DNA of 64,000 nt from Paragonimus westermani (taxonomy: Eukaryota > Platyhelminthes > Trematoda > Plagiorchiida > Troglotrematidae): positions 96,124 to 160,123 of the forward strand of contig QNGE01000140.1 in NCBI GenBank assembly GCA_008508345.1, in the 5' to 3' direction. Shown here piece by piece: positions 13,501 to 28,500 of this stretch. Made by a program: the position numbers and the translations under genes. The notes under the pieces were generated by a model. It was not told the DNA's origin and searched no databases. It saw only the letters and a list, made by a program, of their open reading frames with translations. The stretch's first letter is position 1, and each line of letters opens with the position of its first letter.

Positions 13501-16500
13501 CTCTCGTAGGACAACCTTCTTGAAATAGTCGTGATACCTCTTGCCCACACCTACCCACTGTAAGTATCCTATTCTCCAGACAAATCACGCCTGTAATAGC
13601 GTCGACCGTCCAAACTATCCAGAATGAACTTCTTTTAAACGGAAGGAACCTTCCTGGGTCATTGATTTGTCCAGGAAGTGCGAATCTCAGCCCGACTAAT
13701 ACGTTACTTCTTCCAGAATTTCGTCAACAACGGTGTCCAGTCAAACTTTCGATAGAAAAATAGCAATGAACTCTGTAGTCTCCGGTGATTTGTGATCTTT
13801 AAGAAAACTGCTGCCAACCCCCGCGTGTATACTGTCACTTCCCGCAGACATTTCAGGTTATACCTTTTTGTCGTAAAGGCGTAACTTCGTTCCAGCCTTT
13901 CCCTCAGTAGGTTACGTGTGACGTCATACACCTATTCATCGTGATGTACGATGTGTCCGGACGTTGTGCTGTTGTGTTGTTCAGATCCCGACACTTCCTA
14001 GAGTCTATCGGTTTTGGCTATGACCAGTCAATTTTTGGAGGCACACAATTTATCATCACACTGGTGGTCTTCATTAATGATCACTTCAACCCAAGTAAAA
14101 CTAAGTTTACTTCTCTACCAAACGCTAAGAGGTGTTCACATTCAATTTGCGCTTGTAATCTCGTGATAGTTGTTATTTTATACTCCTTATCATCTTGTAT
14201 TAAAATAAACCATTTCCTTATGAAACTCTGTCATCATTAAAGCTGTTAGCTCTTACGCCTTCATTACAAACATGTGGACGTGCGCAAAACTTTCTAAATC
14301 CCAGTCGGAAACTAAGTGGCCTGTTAGTTGTCACATAGGTTATGTACTTGCTAATCGTTCATCGGAAAACCTTGTGACTCAACTAACGATAACTCCATTA
14401 ACATGAAAATGTGGCCAAATAACGATTGGCGGCAATGCATAATCAACAGTCACTTAAATTAATAGCATCGCAGCTGGTTTGGTGGTCTGTCAACATAAAA
14501 CATCACAAAAACAGTTTTTACCTCAGCTAAATAACACGTTAATACAGAATGTACTCCTCAGGCCAAGATCACAAATCACCACTGCGATTCAGTAGCCCTT
14601 GGGCTACGAATTCGTTACATTTTTTTGAGAGAGTGATCAATATTTTTGTATATTCTATGGGGATCTAGGCTCGAGTCAAACCCACCTTCTGTAACCATTC
14701 AATTTACACCTTTCTTGTTTGGAGATATCCCTACAAAAATTGATATTAATATCCCAAACGAATACTTTGATGTAGGGTTTATAGTGTTCACCACATGAAA
14801 TTAAACATGATGGCATCAGTTTGGAATTCATATGATTCCACATGAGCTAATGGACCGGACATAATTACACAACCGTCAGACTGTCTAGACCGGATGTATG
14901 AAATTAAAATGGCAATTACATTGGTTATTTTAACCTAGTTTGGACAAAGTTCAATGGACCGCGTACAGAGAGCCGGACAAGGTGATATTAGTGCTTGTTC
15001 TGTGCTGTGAACAGGTCGAAACCTCTGTTCATTTACTCCCTTATAAATGTGAGTGAACATGTTTGGAGACATCCATGTGTGAATTAAGTTATGACAATGG
15101 CTGGGGCTCAATGATGTTGGCAAAAGTGATGTAAGGCAAACCATTTGCAGTTCTATACGCACACTGATTATACTCTGAGGTAAGCTCCGAAGAATACAAT
15201 CAAGGGACAAGTAAAAGTTGTGTGGTTTCGTCGACTGGCCTCCATCTAGTCCAGTCACACAAACGCACACACACTTGACTATATATATCCCATGCATGGA
15301 CATAAGTATCTTTCTACGAAGAGGTAACCTCGAATATGTATAAGCCTATTACACTGGAGAATATTTGAGAAAATGAGCAGGGACATTAANTATAAATGTG
15401 AGTGAACATGTTTGGAGACATCCATGTGTGAATTAAGTTATGACAATGGCTGGGGCTCAATGATGTTGGCAAAAGGGATGTAAGGCAAACCATTTGCAGT
15501 TCTATACGCACACTGGTTATACTCTGAGGTAAGCTCAGAAGAATACAATCAAGGGACAAGTAAAATTTGTGTGGTTTCGTCGACTGGCCTCCATCCAGTC
15601 CAGTCACACAAACGCACACACACTTGACTATATATATATCCCATGCATGGACATATGTATCTTTCTACGAAGAGGTAAACTCGAATAAGTATGAGCCTAT
15701 TACACGGGGGAATATTTGAGAAAATGAGTAGGGACATTAACAACCCACAGCTAGCACGGATCAAATGTGTGCATGGTATGTATAACGTACTGATGACCAT
15801 CAGACGTGTTGTACTCCTACAGATCTGAATGATTAAACTAATTTGTTGGTGCCATTGTAGTCATAGTCAGCAGTAAGTTTGCGATACTGGCTGTTCACTC
15901 AGGTTACAGGTCTCACTGAACCGTTCGTTCATTTGCCGATTTCAGTATACCGCATACTCACCGGCAAAAGCCAAACAGTTGGAGATCGATTAACATGTGA
16001 AGGAGAGATTGGTGAATCGCGATTTTATGCGAAAAAGTTTGACTGAAGAGTACGCACTTTAAAAATACAGCAAGGATGCTGAGCGATAAAACGAACCTTT
16101 GGTTCGATCTACATACGCACTATTCTGTTGCAAGCCACACGGAATTCACATTGTCAGCTGCTGAAGCTAAACGACCTTACTGAAATAACAATTACCCCCA
16201 ATGTTTCCTGGTTAAAAAAAGGAAATTATATGAAATGGTAACATTTAGTCTCACGCTGTTACATGCATTTTACTGGTTCCTCAGTTTCAACCGTTCTGCT
16301 TTCTACAACCCTGGAAATCTCACGTATCGAATGATTCCCATGACTATGGAACTACGAACGCTTTCGAATTTAGGTGGCTTGATTAAGAACATGTACAAGG
16401 TCTAGCGTGATACGGTGATTAAAACAATGATCGATGCTGCTTAAAGGACATGCAAACTGTGGTCATTAGGACAGTATTTATAACAACAGTTTGGTTTGTT

Positions 16501-19500
16501 CAATCTAAGCTATTGAAGGTACAGTAAGTTGGAATGAATCCAATGAATGAATCCATGCAAAATTAATGCTGTGAACCACTGTGTTCGTTTGTCGTCGAAA
16601 CGCACAATGTATATCTTGCGCATATTATTATGCTCCTTCATGTAAGTTTGAGTGGTTCGTGTGTCTGTTAAAACAACGTATAAGTGCACATATAGTTGGA
16701 AAACCCTTGAAACTGTTTTGAGGGTGGATCAATTTAGATTTGCGCAACCCGTGTCAGAAAATGGCAGGCCAACTGGTGAGATAATCTGTACAACCTTCGG
16801 AGTAATTCTGCGTTCAAAATAACGTTTACTAGATCTATATAGCCGAAGCATCCATGAAGGGAATATAGGCCAAAAACGAGCTCCTCTGGCTGAATACATT
16901 TTCCGTGGAGCAAGTCGAAACACCATTACACAGGATAGATGAAGTTACAGCAGAATATATCTATCTGATGCACCGGTGATAAGCGACTGCACATACGTAT
17001 ATATATATTTATGTGTTTGTAAATGCAGAGTAAAGATAGTAGAGAAATCACTAACGGAAACGGCTAAGGGTGGCCTCGCTGATGGGCAACGATCCCGAGA
17101 ACCATCATGCCTTAGTGTTTTGAGAAAAACAGTAGGTTATATCTGATCACCTGGAAATACGTAGTCTTTATATGGCTGTATGTATTATTTTTAGAAGGTA
17201 CAATCTGTTATTGATGATATTACTCTGTTACCCATAAAACGATAGAATAGTGCGCATGCTCATACTCAACTTTTTTCAGCAAATGCTTCATTTAACTGCT
17301 TTTTCCTTCGTGGAATAGGTACTGACCCTGATTAGGTGGATTTTTCTAGGTTACATCACCAATGCTCCAGATTGTTTCACTTTTGTCTCCACTGCTCAAT
17401 GTGCCCAATATCTATAGTTCCATGACGCCGAGCAAATAGGTGACCTTTCTTAACGTCTGGTTTGCGATGGTTTATCGCAGAATGGAACATGTAAGTCAAC
17501 ATGCGGAGGTCTTTCCGGCGTTTCGAGCAGAGTAACTCTGTTGTGTGTCAACTTCAAGGCGCTCTAGGCTTGCAAAATTTGTCCAGACACTTGGAGAGTA
17601 TAAGTGGTTTAGTCTCAAAGTCAGCTTGACTTAACAGCAGGTACACATCAGTTACAACTGAGTATATGTGTAGCTGATTTTGCGTGGGCGCAAACGGCTG
17701 TCAGGCAAGAGTCATGAGCTGCACCAAGAAAGTAAAACTTTGCCATAGCACCACACACATGGGCTGTGGGTGATCTAACAATGTGGAGGTATGTGATTTC
17801 CGTAAGCTATCACTTTTCAATCATTTGTGGAACATTCAATGACCTGGGCTGTTTGCAAAACGAATCTGCCATCTGTCCTACGCACTTTAGACTGAAGATG
17901 TTGATGTTTAAATTTTTAGCGCTGAGTAGGGGGTCGAATTCTGATCAAAATGGTGGATCGTGGTCGGAACTGCGAGGTAGTACCTCCACGGTTCTAAACT
18001 CCTACAGATGTTTTATGAGAAGTGGTTCATCCTGGGAAACCTTCTCATTGTTCGGCTAATGTAAACTCACACTTATATGCAAATAGAGAGGCTCCAGGTT
18101 TTGCAGCTAAGCTCCTAGAAATTGCATTAATCGATATTTTCCTATATACAGCGCTGAAATGCGGGAATCTTGTTGAGTTGGGTGGGAAATTTTGTGCATG
18201 AACGTTTGACAAGTTTGTGCGGGAAAATATGGAGTGTGTAGTTTAGCAGAAAATAATCCGTGAAAATATCCACCGGAAGCTTCAACGTGTTTAGAAGAGA
18301 GAGAGAGATTGAATTAGGTGAGGTACGGAGACATCAGGGTTTTAAGATATTCACCTATGATAAATACTACATTAAGTTTTGAGCAACGGACAAAGGGTGA
18401 GAGCTACATAACCATTGAGGATTAATTTAAAAGTAATCCAAAGGTTCAATCAAATATATGACCTTATGGGAGGCTAGAGAAAGCCAGAAGAAGAAGAAGG
18501 TAAAATGTTGTGCCTCAACACTGTGTTCGTTGGTGTAAACTGTCTAATTTAGGTGAAATGCAGGAACACTGTGCATGTAACACACCGTTTTAGAGATCAA
18601 AACTTCATATGAGTAGACAATAAAAATGAGCATATTGCTTACAGACTATGTTTGGGCAAAAGAAACGTTAGCTCCTTATCACTGTGGAAATTAGTTTCAA
18701 TTTCTTAGAGGATGAAAAATACGCTAGCTGACTTACAGTACGTTTAACAATTCGATTATTTCTTTCCTTAGTTCTCTGTGCACAGTCTAGCACAACGTCA
18801 ATATCAGACGTGAAGATAACAGTTTTCTCAGTAAACATTGTGTAGACGCAAGAAGAAGTAAAGCCAGATTTTGGCACCTTAAGGGATATCGTGGTTACTG
18901 AGAAATGACAATGATGTACGACCTAGCAGATGGGCAAATTTTATTCGATTTTCGAAATAATCTTCGGCAAATCTTGTGCAGATGAGGTTTATTTCATTAA
19001 AATTAGCAAAAGTCAAAAATGCTACTTTGAAAAAAGTTCTCAGTCTCATCGCTGAACTCGGAAAGACAGTCCCGGACGCCTCCACATCATTTTTCATGCG
19101 AAAAGGATGTAGACTGAACCGGTCGGACAGGCTAGTCCAAGGCGCACTGTTCTGTTTAACAGAAACATAGTCTCATCCACTGATTGGAATTTGCTATTAT
19201 GTTTCAAAACGTACAGAGTTTTTCGGTGCTTTTTAGAAAGGTGAATTAGTAGGCAACAGGGTGAACTTTCCTCTGATCCTTTTGTGAAGCTGGTGTGCTT
19301 TGATCACTTTGTGAACTGACAGCAGTTGTCGGTTCGTTCAAGTAATTATTATGTAATCATTCAAAATCAGAGGCAACTCGCGTTTCCCAAAGAGAGTTGG
19401 CGAGTGGCTAGCCTGTTCACCTGATTTACCAGGCTTTACTTTAAGTGAGCTAATTTATATATTCACATAGAGTGGTTATCAAATTCTGCCTTTCACTGAG

Positions 19501-22500
19501 AGAAGTTACTTGTGGTACACTTAAATATGTTCATTGTTGCAATGCTTGGTGCCGCTTCGTACAAAAATTTTAAAGGGACAAGCTTCTCCTCGTTTTGGGG
19601 TGCTCAAGAACGGGAAACGTCGCTGTCACGTGATTGCAGCTTGTCTCACGGGTGTTGAACATGCTGATGAGACGAAGTTATTGAGAGCCTAAATGGGTGA
19701 ATCTCTAGGGTGCAGGATCACGACTTTTTGAATCTTAAACCGGATGCTATGCAAAATCTGTTCATCCGGCAACCGGGGCACGCAAAACGCAATATTTTTG
19801 TGAGAGCTGAAAACCATACGAAAGTCTAACTAGACAACAATTTAGGAGAGGTTAGTATGCGCATGCATTCGCAGATTGAAAGATAACCAGAACTCACTGG
19901 CGAAAACCCAGGCCTCACCTGAAGAGGCTGCCTATTGATTTAACCCTGTAGTTAGCGGAATAATGAATGCAGTAGAAACTCACCCATACAGAGGCAAAGT
20001 GTGGCATACACTTCTTGGACGTTGGGTGAGTTATTCGTTTTAGAGGCAAACTGAGCTCACATTTTCCACTAAGTACAACCAAAATCCAGAATTAACGTCA
20101 CTTTACTGATTGAGCTGGCAAAGAGAGATGAGGTGTAATATTCGTGAACTCACCTTTCCTAATTCTTTATCGTCTAGAGTAAGGGGACCAGAGCATTCTT
20201 TGTACAATTTGAGTTTAACCACTGGCAGAGGTTGATAGGTTTGAAATTCAGCGGCTGTGTTCCAGCTAAACAAAAAGAAACAAAATGAAAAGATGAAAAG
20301 TGTTTTGCTGCAGTAGCCTGTTCACCTAACAATTTTTATGTCAATGTGTAGTTTTTACAAAAACTTGTACGAGTTACATCGTTTCCCTACAAACTTTAAT
20401 GTAGATTAACTATCTCGTACGCTCTAGTTTAGCTTGAATTTTCAGCCATTCCTATTTGGCAGGAAGCACTGTACCCGAGGTTACATTCCGAGTTATTTGA
20501 GCCTATCGGTATTGCGTGTTCTCAAGACAAGCGGAATCAGAACTCTCGTTTAAGTTCCCGTGAGGCAACTCACTTGACCAGGGCTGTGGTGAATTCGGAT
20601 CAGACAACTTGAACAACAATCACAAACGAACGTGGTTGAAAATTTCAGCCCGATTATTTGATTGTTCTTAATGGGAGTTCGGTGAAGTAGTGATCAACAG
20701 GGTTACCTCATTAAAACGTACCTCAGTTCAACTTCATTTGTGGACAATGTGCTATGAAGAAGTCTATCGTTCTTTAGTCAAACACCCCTGATAACAACTT
20801 TTTAATGTCAGCAATTATTGTTTCAGCTCACATCAAACGGAAGCACACAATTGAGTACGGTTTTCTCTGTTTTGTAGATCATCAGTAGTGCCTACTTTTA
20901 TAGAAACGGAAACAGTGGTACTGATCTCATTGTTTTGTGAAGGAAATGTTTCATCTCATACTGATCTAATATGTCCAAGTAGCAGTAAAATTATTGTTGT
21001 TGTAATGTGACAATGAACTTTTTACGTTGTACCAATTATTTGCTCATGAAAATATCTAACTAATCACTTGTCAGCATTAATTGTACAGAAGATGATTAGG
21101 AATCCTACTCAGCCACCACTAATGGAATGTTAATGGGATGACAAAACCATGATTAACAAGGTATGTCTGATTAGTTGTGAAAGTTCCACGGATAAATGAT
21201 AAACTTGGAGTAAACGTGTAGACGGACGGAACACTGGTTTTGGGATGGAGTACAAATGGTTCGAGCTTACAGTGCAACCGCCTAATTCCAAGCAGTTGGT
21301 CATTCGGATTCATTGTTGGACCTATCACACAGAGACAAAGACTGATTAATTATGACTTCCGCTTCAGTTGACGCCATCGCTTACAAGCGGGCTTTGTTAC
21401 AAATAAAGTGCTATAGAGAAAAAGAAACAGAGTTGCTCTACTGACTGACTGCAATAAATAGAACTTCTAGTATCGGCTTTTTCTGACCAAACGTTGTAAA
21501 GAAAACTTCATTGGAACTCATAGTGACTGAGGATTAAATCAAAGTCACTTAAGATATCTGACACAAACACGGGCATTCCACAGCCTGCACTTCGAAAATG
21601 ATTGTGAGTTGCCATCTATTCCAAGAAGCAACTATCCTGCCAATTTCTGATAATCGTTACTTTGCACCGAAAGAATTATATCCATCATTTACATCGCTTC
21701 TATAGCCTTTCTCCAGTTTGTCGGTTCATGTGCAATACTAACGATGTATACACGGGACAAAGAGAATGAGACCTATGCAGGTTGCTTACTGAAAATTGCT
21801 TCGAGAGATTACGGAAAACCGTGGCACAACAAACATTATTGACGTAAACGTCGCCCAGGAATCCCTTGATTTTATTTACAAACCGCTCTTTCGGGGGCAG
21901 GTCAACTAGTCAGTTCACTTGATTTGTGTGCAATTCAGACTCGAGGATACTAATGTTCATTTGATCAGTAGTGGTCAGTAGGCAACATCCAAATGTCTGT
22001 TTTTGGAAGATACTGACATAGCCTGCCGTACCTTCGTGAGATCGACCGTGTTTCTGTTAGACTTCTTTTTCTGCGGGCAACCTAAGCATTTCTTCGATTG
22101 TCACACGCTGATCTACTATGACATTAAACAAGAGGTTAACGATTTCCAATATCTCTGTCTTTAACATTCTCGTTAGCCGTACACATGATTTTCAATACCG
22201 CCGGCTTTGATTTTACATCGTTTCACTTGGTGTTTTAACGAATTTAAGGGTTCTATGACCAGATTTTCTTTTATGCCTTATCCCATTATACTCGGCTAGT
22301 TTTTGATAGTTTGGCCGGATCTTTTACCTTAACGCACTTGTGGGCGTACTAGACACAAAATCTAACCTGGAAGATTCAATTAAACTTTTTGCAGTTTGCA
22401 CTCACATCGGTTTAGTTGCCTCGACAGCTTCCGTGCGCTTTCGGTCAGCTGTGCCATCCAGTTCAACGGTGCAGTAGAGTTTCTTAGCCCCTGACAAATG

Positions 22501-25500
22501 TCGGATATTGCGGAGCTGATGAATTAATACCTGAGACAAGCCACGAGAAAACTGAGGTTAGAGTAAATAAACAACAATCGATCAAATGGTATTTCACGTA
22601 CAAGACCGGTGCGCAGTACACACGCGACTGCTTTGAAAGTGTCAACGATGAAATTGGTGCCCATTACATGTAAGTAACAAATCAGAAGCTATAGTAACCG
22701 GCAACGGGTATCCACCAGTTGCAGTGTTAAACCATATGAGGACAGCCTACTAATCGTTACGTTTGAACGATATACCGTCTGTATGCATCATTATATGATT
22801 GAATAACTGATAAACTATTTGTTCATGCCTAATGTTTTCAGCAAGATAATTTTAAAAAATAAAGTTCAAAAAATTAAAATGAACAAATAGTCTTCAGTTT
22901 CGTTATTGTTGTCTCCTATCAAAGACGTTTCGTCGATCGGATCCTACGCTGACTGCGTCCAGCTCTTCAAGTTCTGACCACTGTAAAGAAGAACATTTTA
23001 ACACATGTTAGCCTGTTTGTTTTACTTTCAGCGGTTCTTTGAAAAGCTGTGCCTTAGTTTGACAATTCTGAACATGTTCGAATGAAGAGAGGAAAGTGTG
23101 TGGAAACAATTTTTCTCAATTAACTTAAACTGATGCCAAAAGGAATGTTACCAAATAAACGGGGGTTTTGTCTCTTATCATGAAAATTCATCCTTCGAAG
23201 TAGAACCGTCTACGTAGTTAACACAATAATTTAGAGCAGGAGAATTATTTGTGTTAGACAACATGAACAGAGAAATGCAACAAATCCGAGAGATATTAAT
23301 TCACGGTGGAAAACCGTTGAGGTTTTTAGATCGTAGTATGAAGTACAATAATACTCAACTAGTGACCACAGCTATAACGAAAAGTCAATTTTCGCCAGCT
23401 ATAGAAGGTTTTCTTTATCATTCTGTCCATTTGCTTATCTCTTGCCGCAAAGTCGGCTGCTTTGAGAACATCAATTTGTACCTGTTACTTTCCAAAATGG
23501 CTCTGTAATGTTGTCAAGGTACCTAGCTTGAGTGTCATCGTATCACACTTGATCTATATGGGTCATCGAATCACGGTTGGCAGACCTTTCGAAATTAGTT
23601 ACAGTGTCTTCCGCGTCTCTTCCCTAGCTGTCTTGGCGGAAGAGTTATCGACGGTAGAGAAGATGGTAATCAGACTCTACAACCTTTAACTGTGCGTCCA
23701 AAGGAAATTCGTACAAGCCCTACAATCCTTACAGTCAACCATGCACAAATCGTTTGGACGCCATTTATCCATTACCCCACTTGTGTTAACATATGCAGGT
23801 CACCTGTTTCCTCAAAGCACGGCGTACGCATGCAAACAAACCGTCACCCGTTCAGGGTGTAATCCACACAGATGTCAGGATTGTTATCATCCCATATGGT
23901 TGTATTTCACTTTCACACATAAACCCAATGAAACTCTTGTGACCGTACATGCCAGGTGTGAACTACCGATAACCGGTGTTTGAAACCTTGAGTTTCCAAG
24001 AATAACCTAATTACAATGAACTGAAGAAAGCTATCACTTTTAATTGCTATAAAACGTAAGAGGGTCAACACCGGTGTAATTGAAGTTGCAATATACTGAA
24101 ACCGTTTGCGTGGCAGTTGTCCGATTTTCCAGTAAACTAGAATAACACTCGGGCTGAGTTAGGCATCTTCGATCGAACCGGACCTGCTGATAGCAGGTTT
24201 TGTCTGTTCGCATACCCGGTTCTATCGAACACGAGAATGGCTTCATCGGTTGGTCAGACTGTGATAAACATGTTGATCTGGATTGAGTGAGTACTCCTCA
24301 GTCAGGCCGTTTTATAAGAATAGCAGTGAACCGACTGGCGCAGATTACTTTTTCGCATATTTTTGATCTCTAAATGATTAATTATGTATATAAATTTCGA
24401 TAGCCGCTTTCTAAGAGAACGATGAGAATGCATCATAAGAGCGGTATTCAGACGGAATGGTACAATTCCAAAAGCACTCGATTTGAAAACTAATTGAGTC
24501 ACAATACGGTGGCGGTGGCCCACTGCCTGTCTCGGATAATTACAGCGAAGTTTTATGCAAATTTTTGCAAAGTTATCATGTCTAGCACACAATCACAGTG
24601 ATAAAGAACAGCTATTACTGACGAACGCTCCAAAGGCAATTTCGAATCAGCGCACTATAGGTTCTTTAGAAGGGCACTAATTTTACGCATGCTTTACCGA
24701 AATCAAATATTGTTTGTGATTCATTTTTACGTAAGAACGATCAGTTGTGTTCGTTTTGTAACCAGGGTCGGGGGGCTAATTAGCGTGGGGCCGTAAGTGG
24801 CATGTGATGGGAAAAAATATCACAGATGTTCCAGCAAAACCATTAACTTATCAGCATTTATAGTGGAATTCAGCCGATGTACTTATCTGATATATCTCAA
24901 AGACTTCTTGAGTCCACTGGTTACTGGCACCTCTGTGTGAATGATAAATGAATCCGGAAATGAAATCTCTGATCTCCGGGCTTCGCTCCTTAGCTCAGTT
25001 GGTAGAGTCCTTATTGCGTTTGGGCAAGTTTTTTTCTAACACAGGCTCGAATCTAGCTGAAGCCCATATTTTTCAAAATTGGGGTGGTGCAGTTTTCGAT
25101 GAACTAGATCAATGAATTTAAAAGCTGAACCATAACGTCTTACGAATTTAGCTTGCTTAAAAATAAACTTGTTGCGTGACCACCGGACTACCGAAAATTG
25201 TGATTTTGTAGCATTAAACAGAAGAATAGACACAAACTTCAGGTCTCTTGCTGAAAAAAGGGGGAGTGGAAAATAAAACTTTTCGGGGTAAGTGCATTTG
25301 GCTCCACGATTAGGTGAACAGCTTTCGTGTGCATAACACAACCAAAAGACGAAGCTGTTCCACTGTTACTAAACCAAACTGTCGGTAGACCGTAAGCAGA
25401 CATTGACAGCTCAGTAAACCAAATTCACAACCTTAAACCTATGAAACAAACGTGTAACCTAGTTCACAAACTGATAACCAGAGCAAGGAAGACGGCTTCA

Positions 25501-28500
25501 GATGTTGCAGTAGAACACGAACTGAAAACTTTTTTAACTTACTGATAGAAAATGGTTATCCGAAGAGATTCATCACTTTGAACAGGATCGTCAAACTTCT
25601 ACACGCGGTAAAGTCTACACTCGAAAAGATGGTATCTGTGATTCTTCGTTTTTAAGGCAAAATTGTGGTAGACCAAGTTAGTCATCGAACCTACCATTCG
25701 CATAGACACACACTTCCAGCAGCGACCTGAAGGAGCTTGTTCGCCACATTGGCGTTGTTAAGACAGGGTCTTGTGAACAAACCACCAATCTGTGGTCGGT
25801 TAGTACTTCTGCATTTGTTTTCCAGCTACTGTTGTGCAGAAAATGTTTGCCGTACAACTAGATGCATATAAGAAGTAGCAAAGCACATCATTCAGTCTGA
25901 ACTGAAACTGGTTCTCAGAAAACCAACTAATCGTGCCATCGTCACGCATCTCACCAGCATAGCCCATTGACAATTTGTCCGCAAAGCAATCAGAGTTGCA
26001 TCGATAGTTGCCATCATCCGATCTAAAACAGGGTGTCAACGTATTCTGCGGATTGCTGAACCAATCAGAATCAAATTAAGAAAACCTAACTCGCACCCCA
26101 GCAATAGCTATTCTAGTCCGCGCAGTTTCTATGTCCACAGGTCATATCCATTTTAACCGGATGCACACGTGACCCTGAACGTTTGATGTGACATTCAGTT
26201 AACGTCTGGTCCTGGCATAACTGTCTATGGGAGTTTTAGAGATTGCTTGTGATGTCAAACCTTAACATACATTTCATGGACATTGCAATCTGCCTCGCGA
26301 AACATTCTGATGAGGCCTATTTGCTTGAGAAAAAGGCTTCGAAAACACTTGTTTCTCGCATTCTTAATCCAGTTCCACTAGAAATATTCCGATTGTAACT
26401 GACACCTCACAAAAATAGGATGTTTCTAATTGCGATTGGAATTTTCGTCTGAAAGATTATTGCAGCATTTGGATTAATGCATTAAACTACATGTATGAAG
26501 CAGAAAGATGGCGTAACACAAAATAGGGGTTCGGATTCAATTTTGGTAGGAAGGAAGTTTTTGCAAGTACCCCAAGAAGCAAACTTTCCCTGGCTGCCGT
26601 TCATGCAGACCAAAATGATGTTCGGGGGTTTCTTCGCCAGAAGACTGGAAGAATGGTAATGAAATAGTACCATTCGTTAGAATTTAGCGTTAATTAACAA
26701 TTTTTGAGGTAGTCTGCAATCAGTTTGATAACCGTCAGTGACATTCATTCAGACACTTGCTGCTTATATTATAAAGCACTGCGGCGAGTTTGAGCGGATA
26801 TATCTTTTCATTTAACACGATAATGCGCCATGTCATGTTCTACAGTTGGCACGCTCCCCAGCTGATTACCATTACTTTAACGCACATTTTGTATCGAACC
26901 CGACACTATCTAGTAGAACGATCAAAGGAGGTTTTGTGACTGTCACATAACAGCTTCTAATTATTTTTTGCAGTTACGAAACGGGTCGGTTTTAACATGA
27001 ATCGGCAGTGTAGATCCACCGATAAACGTTACTTTTCAGATAATCATATAGATCTGTTTTTGACTGACCATTTGGTAGACTGTATGCCATGACAAAATGT
27101 ATCAGAAACAGTGGAGATATACACAACAATCAACAAAACACAACTGATACCTTTGACCTACATTGCACAGAAATACATGCATATGAATACATACATAACG
27201 CGATGAGGTTACGTCAGCGTTGTTCTTTGCACGATACATTTCGATACCGTCGGGACTTTGTTATAGACAAAGAAGACAGAAAACTGCCGACGTCTTTAAA
27301 AACCAAAATAAAGATTGGTTCCTGAAATGTTCGAAGCAACACTGGCTGTACACCATTTTGCATGAAGTTAGACAGTTGGTGCGTTGGGGCTAGACCACAA
27401 TTTTGTGCTCAGTCAAATGGGCCAAATGGTCTTGGAGATTACGGAGATACATCGGTTAAAGATAGAAGTCAAAATTTTGAAACGATGTGAGGAAGAATTT
27501 ATAAAAAATTGATCGTACCAGATGAATATGGGCAACGGATCTGACTCCTAATCGGATATGGAGGACACTCTTCTTCAAAATAGGGCATAATCGTTCAACT
27601 CTCACTGTGAATACGTTGAATCACCCCGGATAAACGATACATGACTCAATTAATTTTTATCGGGGTAGTGCTAAAGTTCGGTGAAGGAAATTGGTAGCAC
27701 ATAGAAACCACGAAACAAGGGAATGCGACTTCGGTGTAACAGTAGTAAACGTTCTTGATGATTGCACAGAGACAGAAGCAGTTATGAAACAGGACTGCGA
27801 AGAACAACAGGTAGAAGGCACAATCCCCTATTCTACTCAACGGATTTTGGGTTTATTTTAGCATAACTTTAAATTCACTTCTAATATATCTAATATTGCT
27901 AGTGAGGTCTGTTGTAGGAGTGATATACACTTGTGAGATTCTGATTTTTTAGATGGACACAGTCTACACCAGGTCATCGAGCTCTCAAAGGATACAACCA
28001 CAAAAGTTCCAAGTGGCTGACTTAATCTTTTCCGATGTTTACTCTCAAGCCGGTAATCCGCCGTGCGCACTTGTGTTCAGTTTAAATTCATTCAGGTGGA
28101 CTGTTACTGTCCATGGTGTGAGCGGAGGTCTAAACCACTAGACATGCGTTTCCATGATCCTCGACTGAAGTGTATTGGGTAGTAGTCACTGCGTATTAGC
28201 ACAGATTAAAATAGTTAAGCCTTGTAATGAGGATGCCGGCTAGTCGTCTGCCACACTGAGCACAGTTTGCGGACGCTGCGGCTGACAGCCGTAATTTGTG
28301 AGGTGGACAGATGATGAGGTGGCATAGAGAGATGAAGTTGTTTACCAAGGGATTGATCGCTGTAGATCGGGTTCGTTTCCCAGACTGGGATTATGGCGAC
28401 TCACAGAGTCGATAGCAAGGGACTTTAGGTGAGATGAAGGTTGATCGTGCTCAGTGGCACAAATGTTGCCCTTGTTTGGTCTAGCTGTCTGTGAAGTGAG

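Larger units (their letters stand above)
12185..20153 (-). other. CAPS intron 8 (7969 bp)
   Basis: It holds a tRNA-like B-box stretch at about 12537-12640 and a 349-bp tandem duplication at 15042-15739. Short TA-rich runs lie near 16995 and GA-rich runs near 18297. No transposase or RT reading frame was recognised. Confidence 0.7.

Noticed and set aside
14935..15800. Minus-strand frames with VCVCVTGLDGGQ
   Set aside because: Both come from the two copies of the tandem duplication and a CA-rich segment; no known domain.
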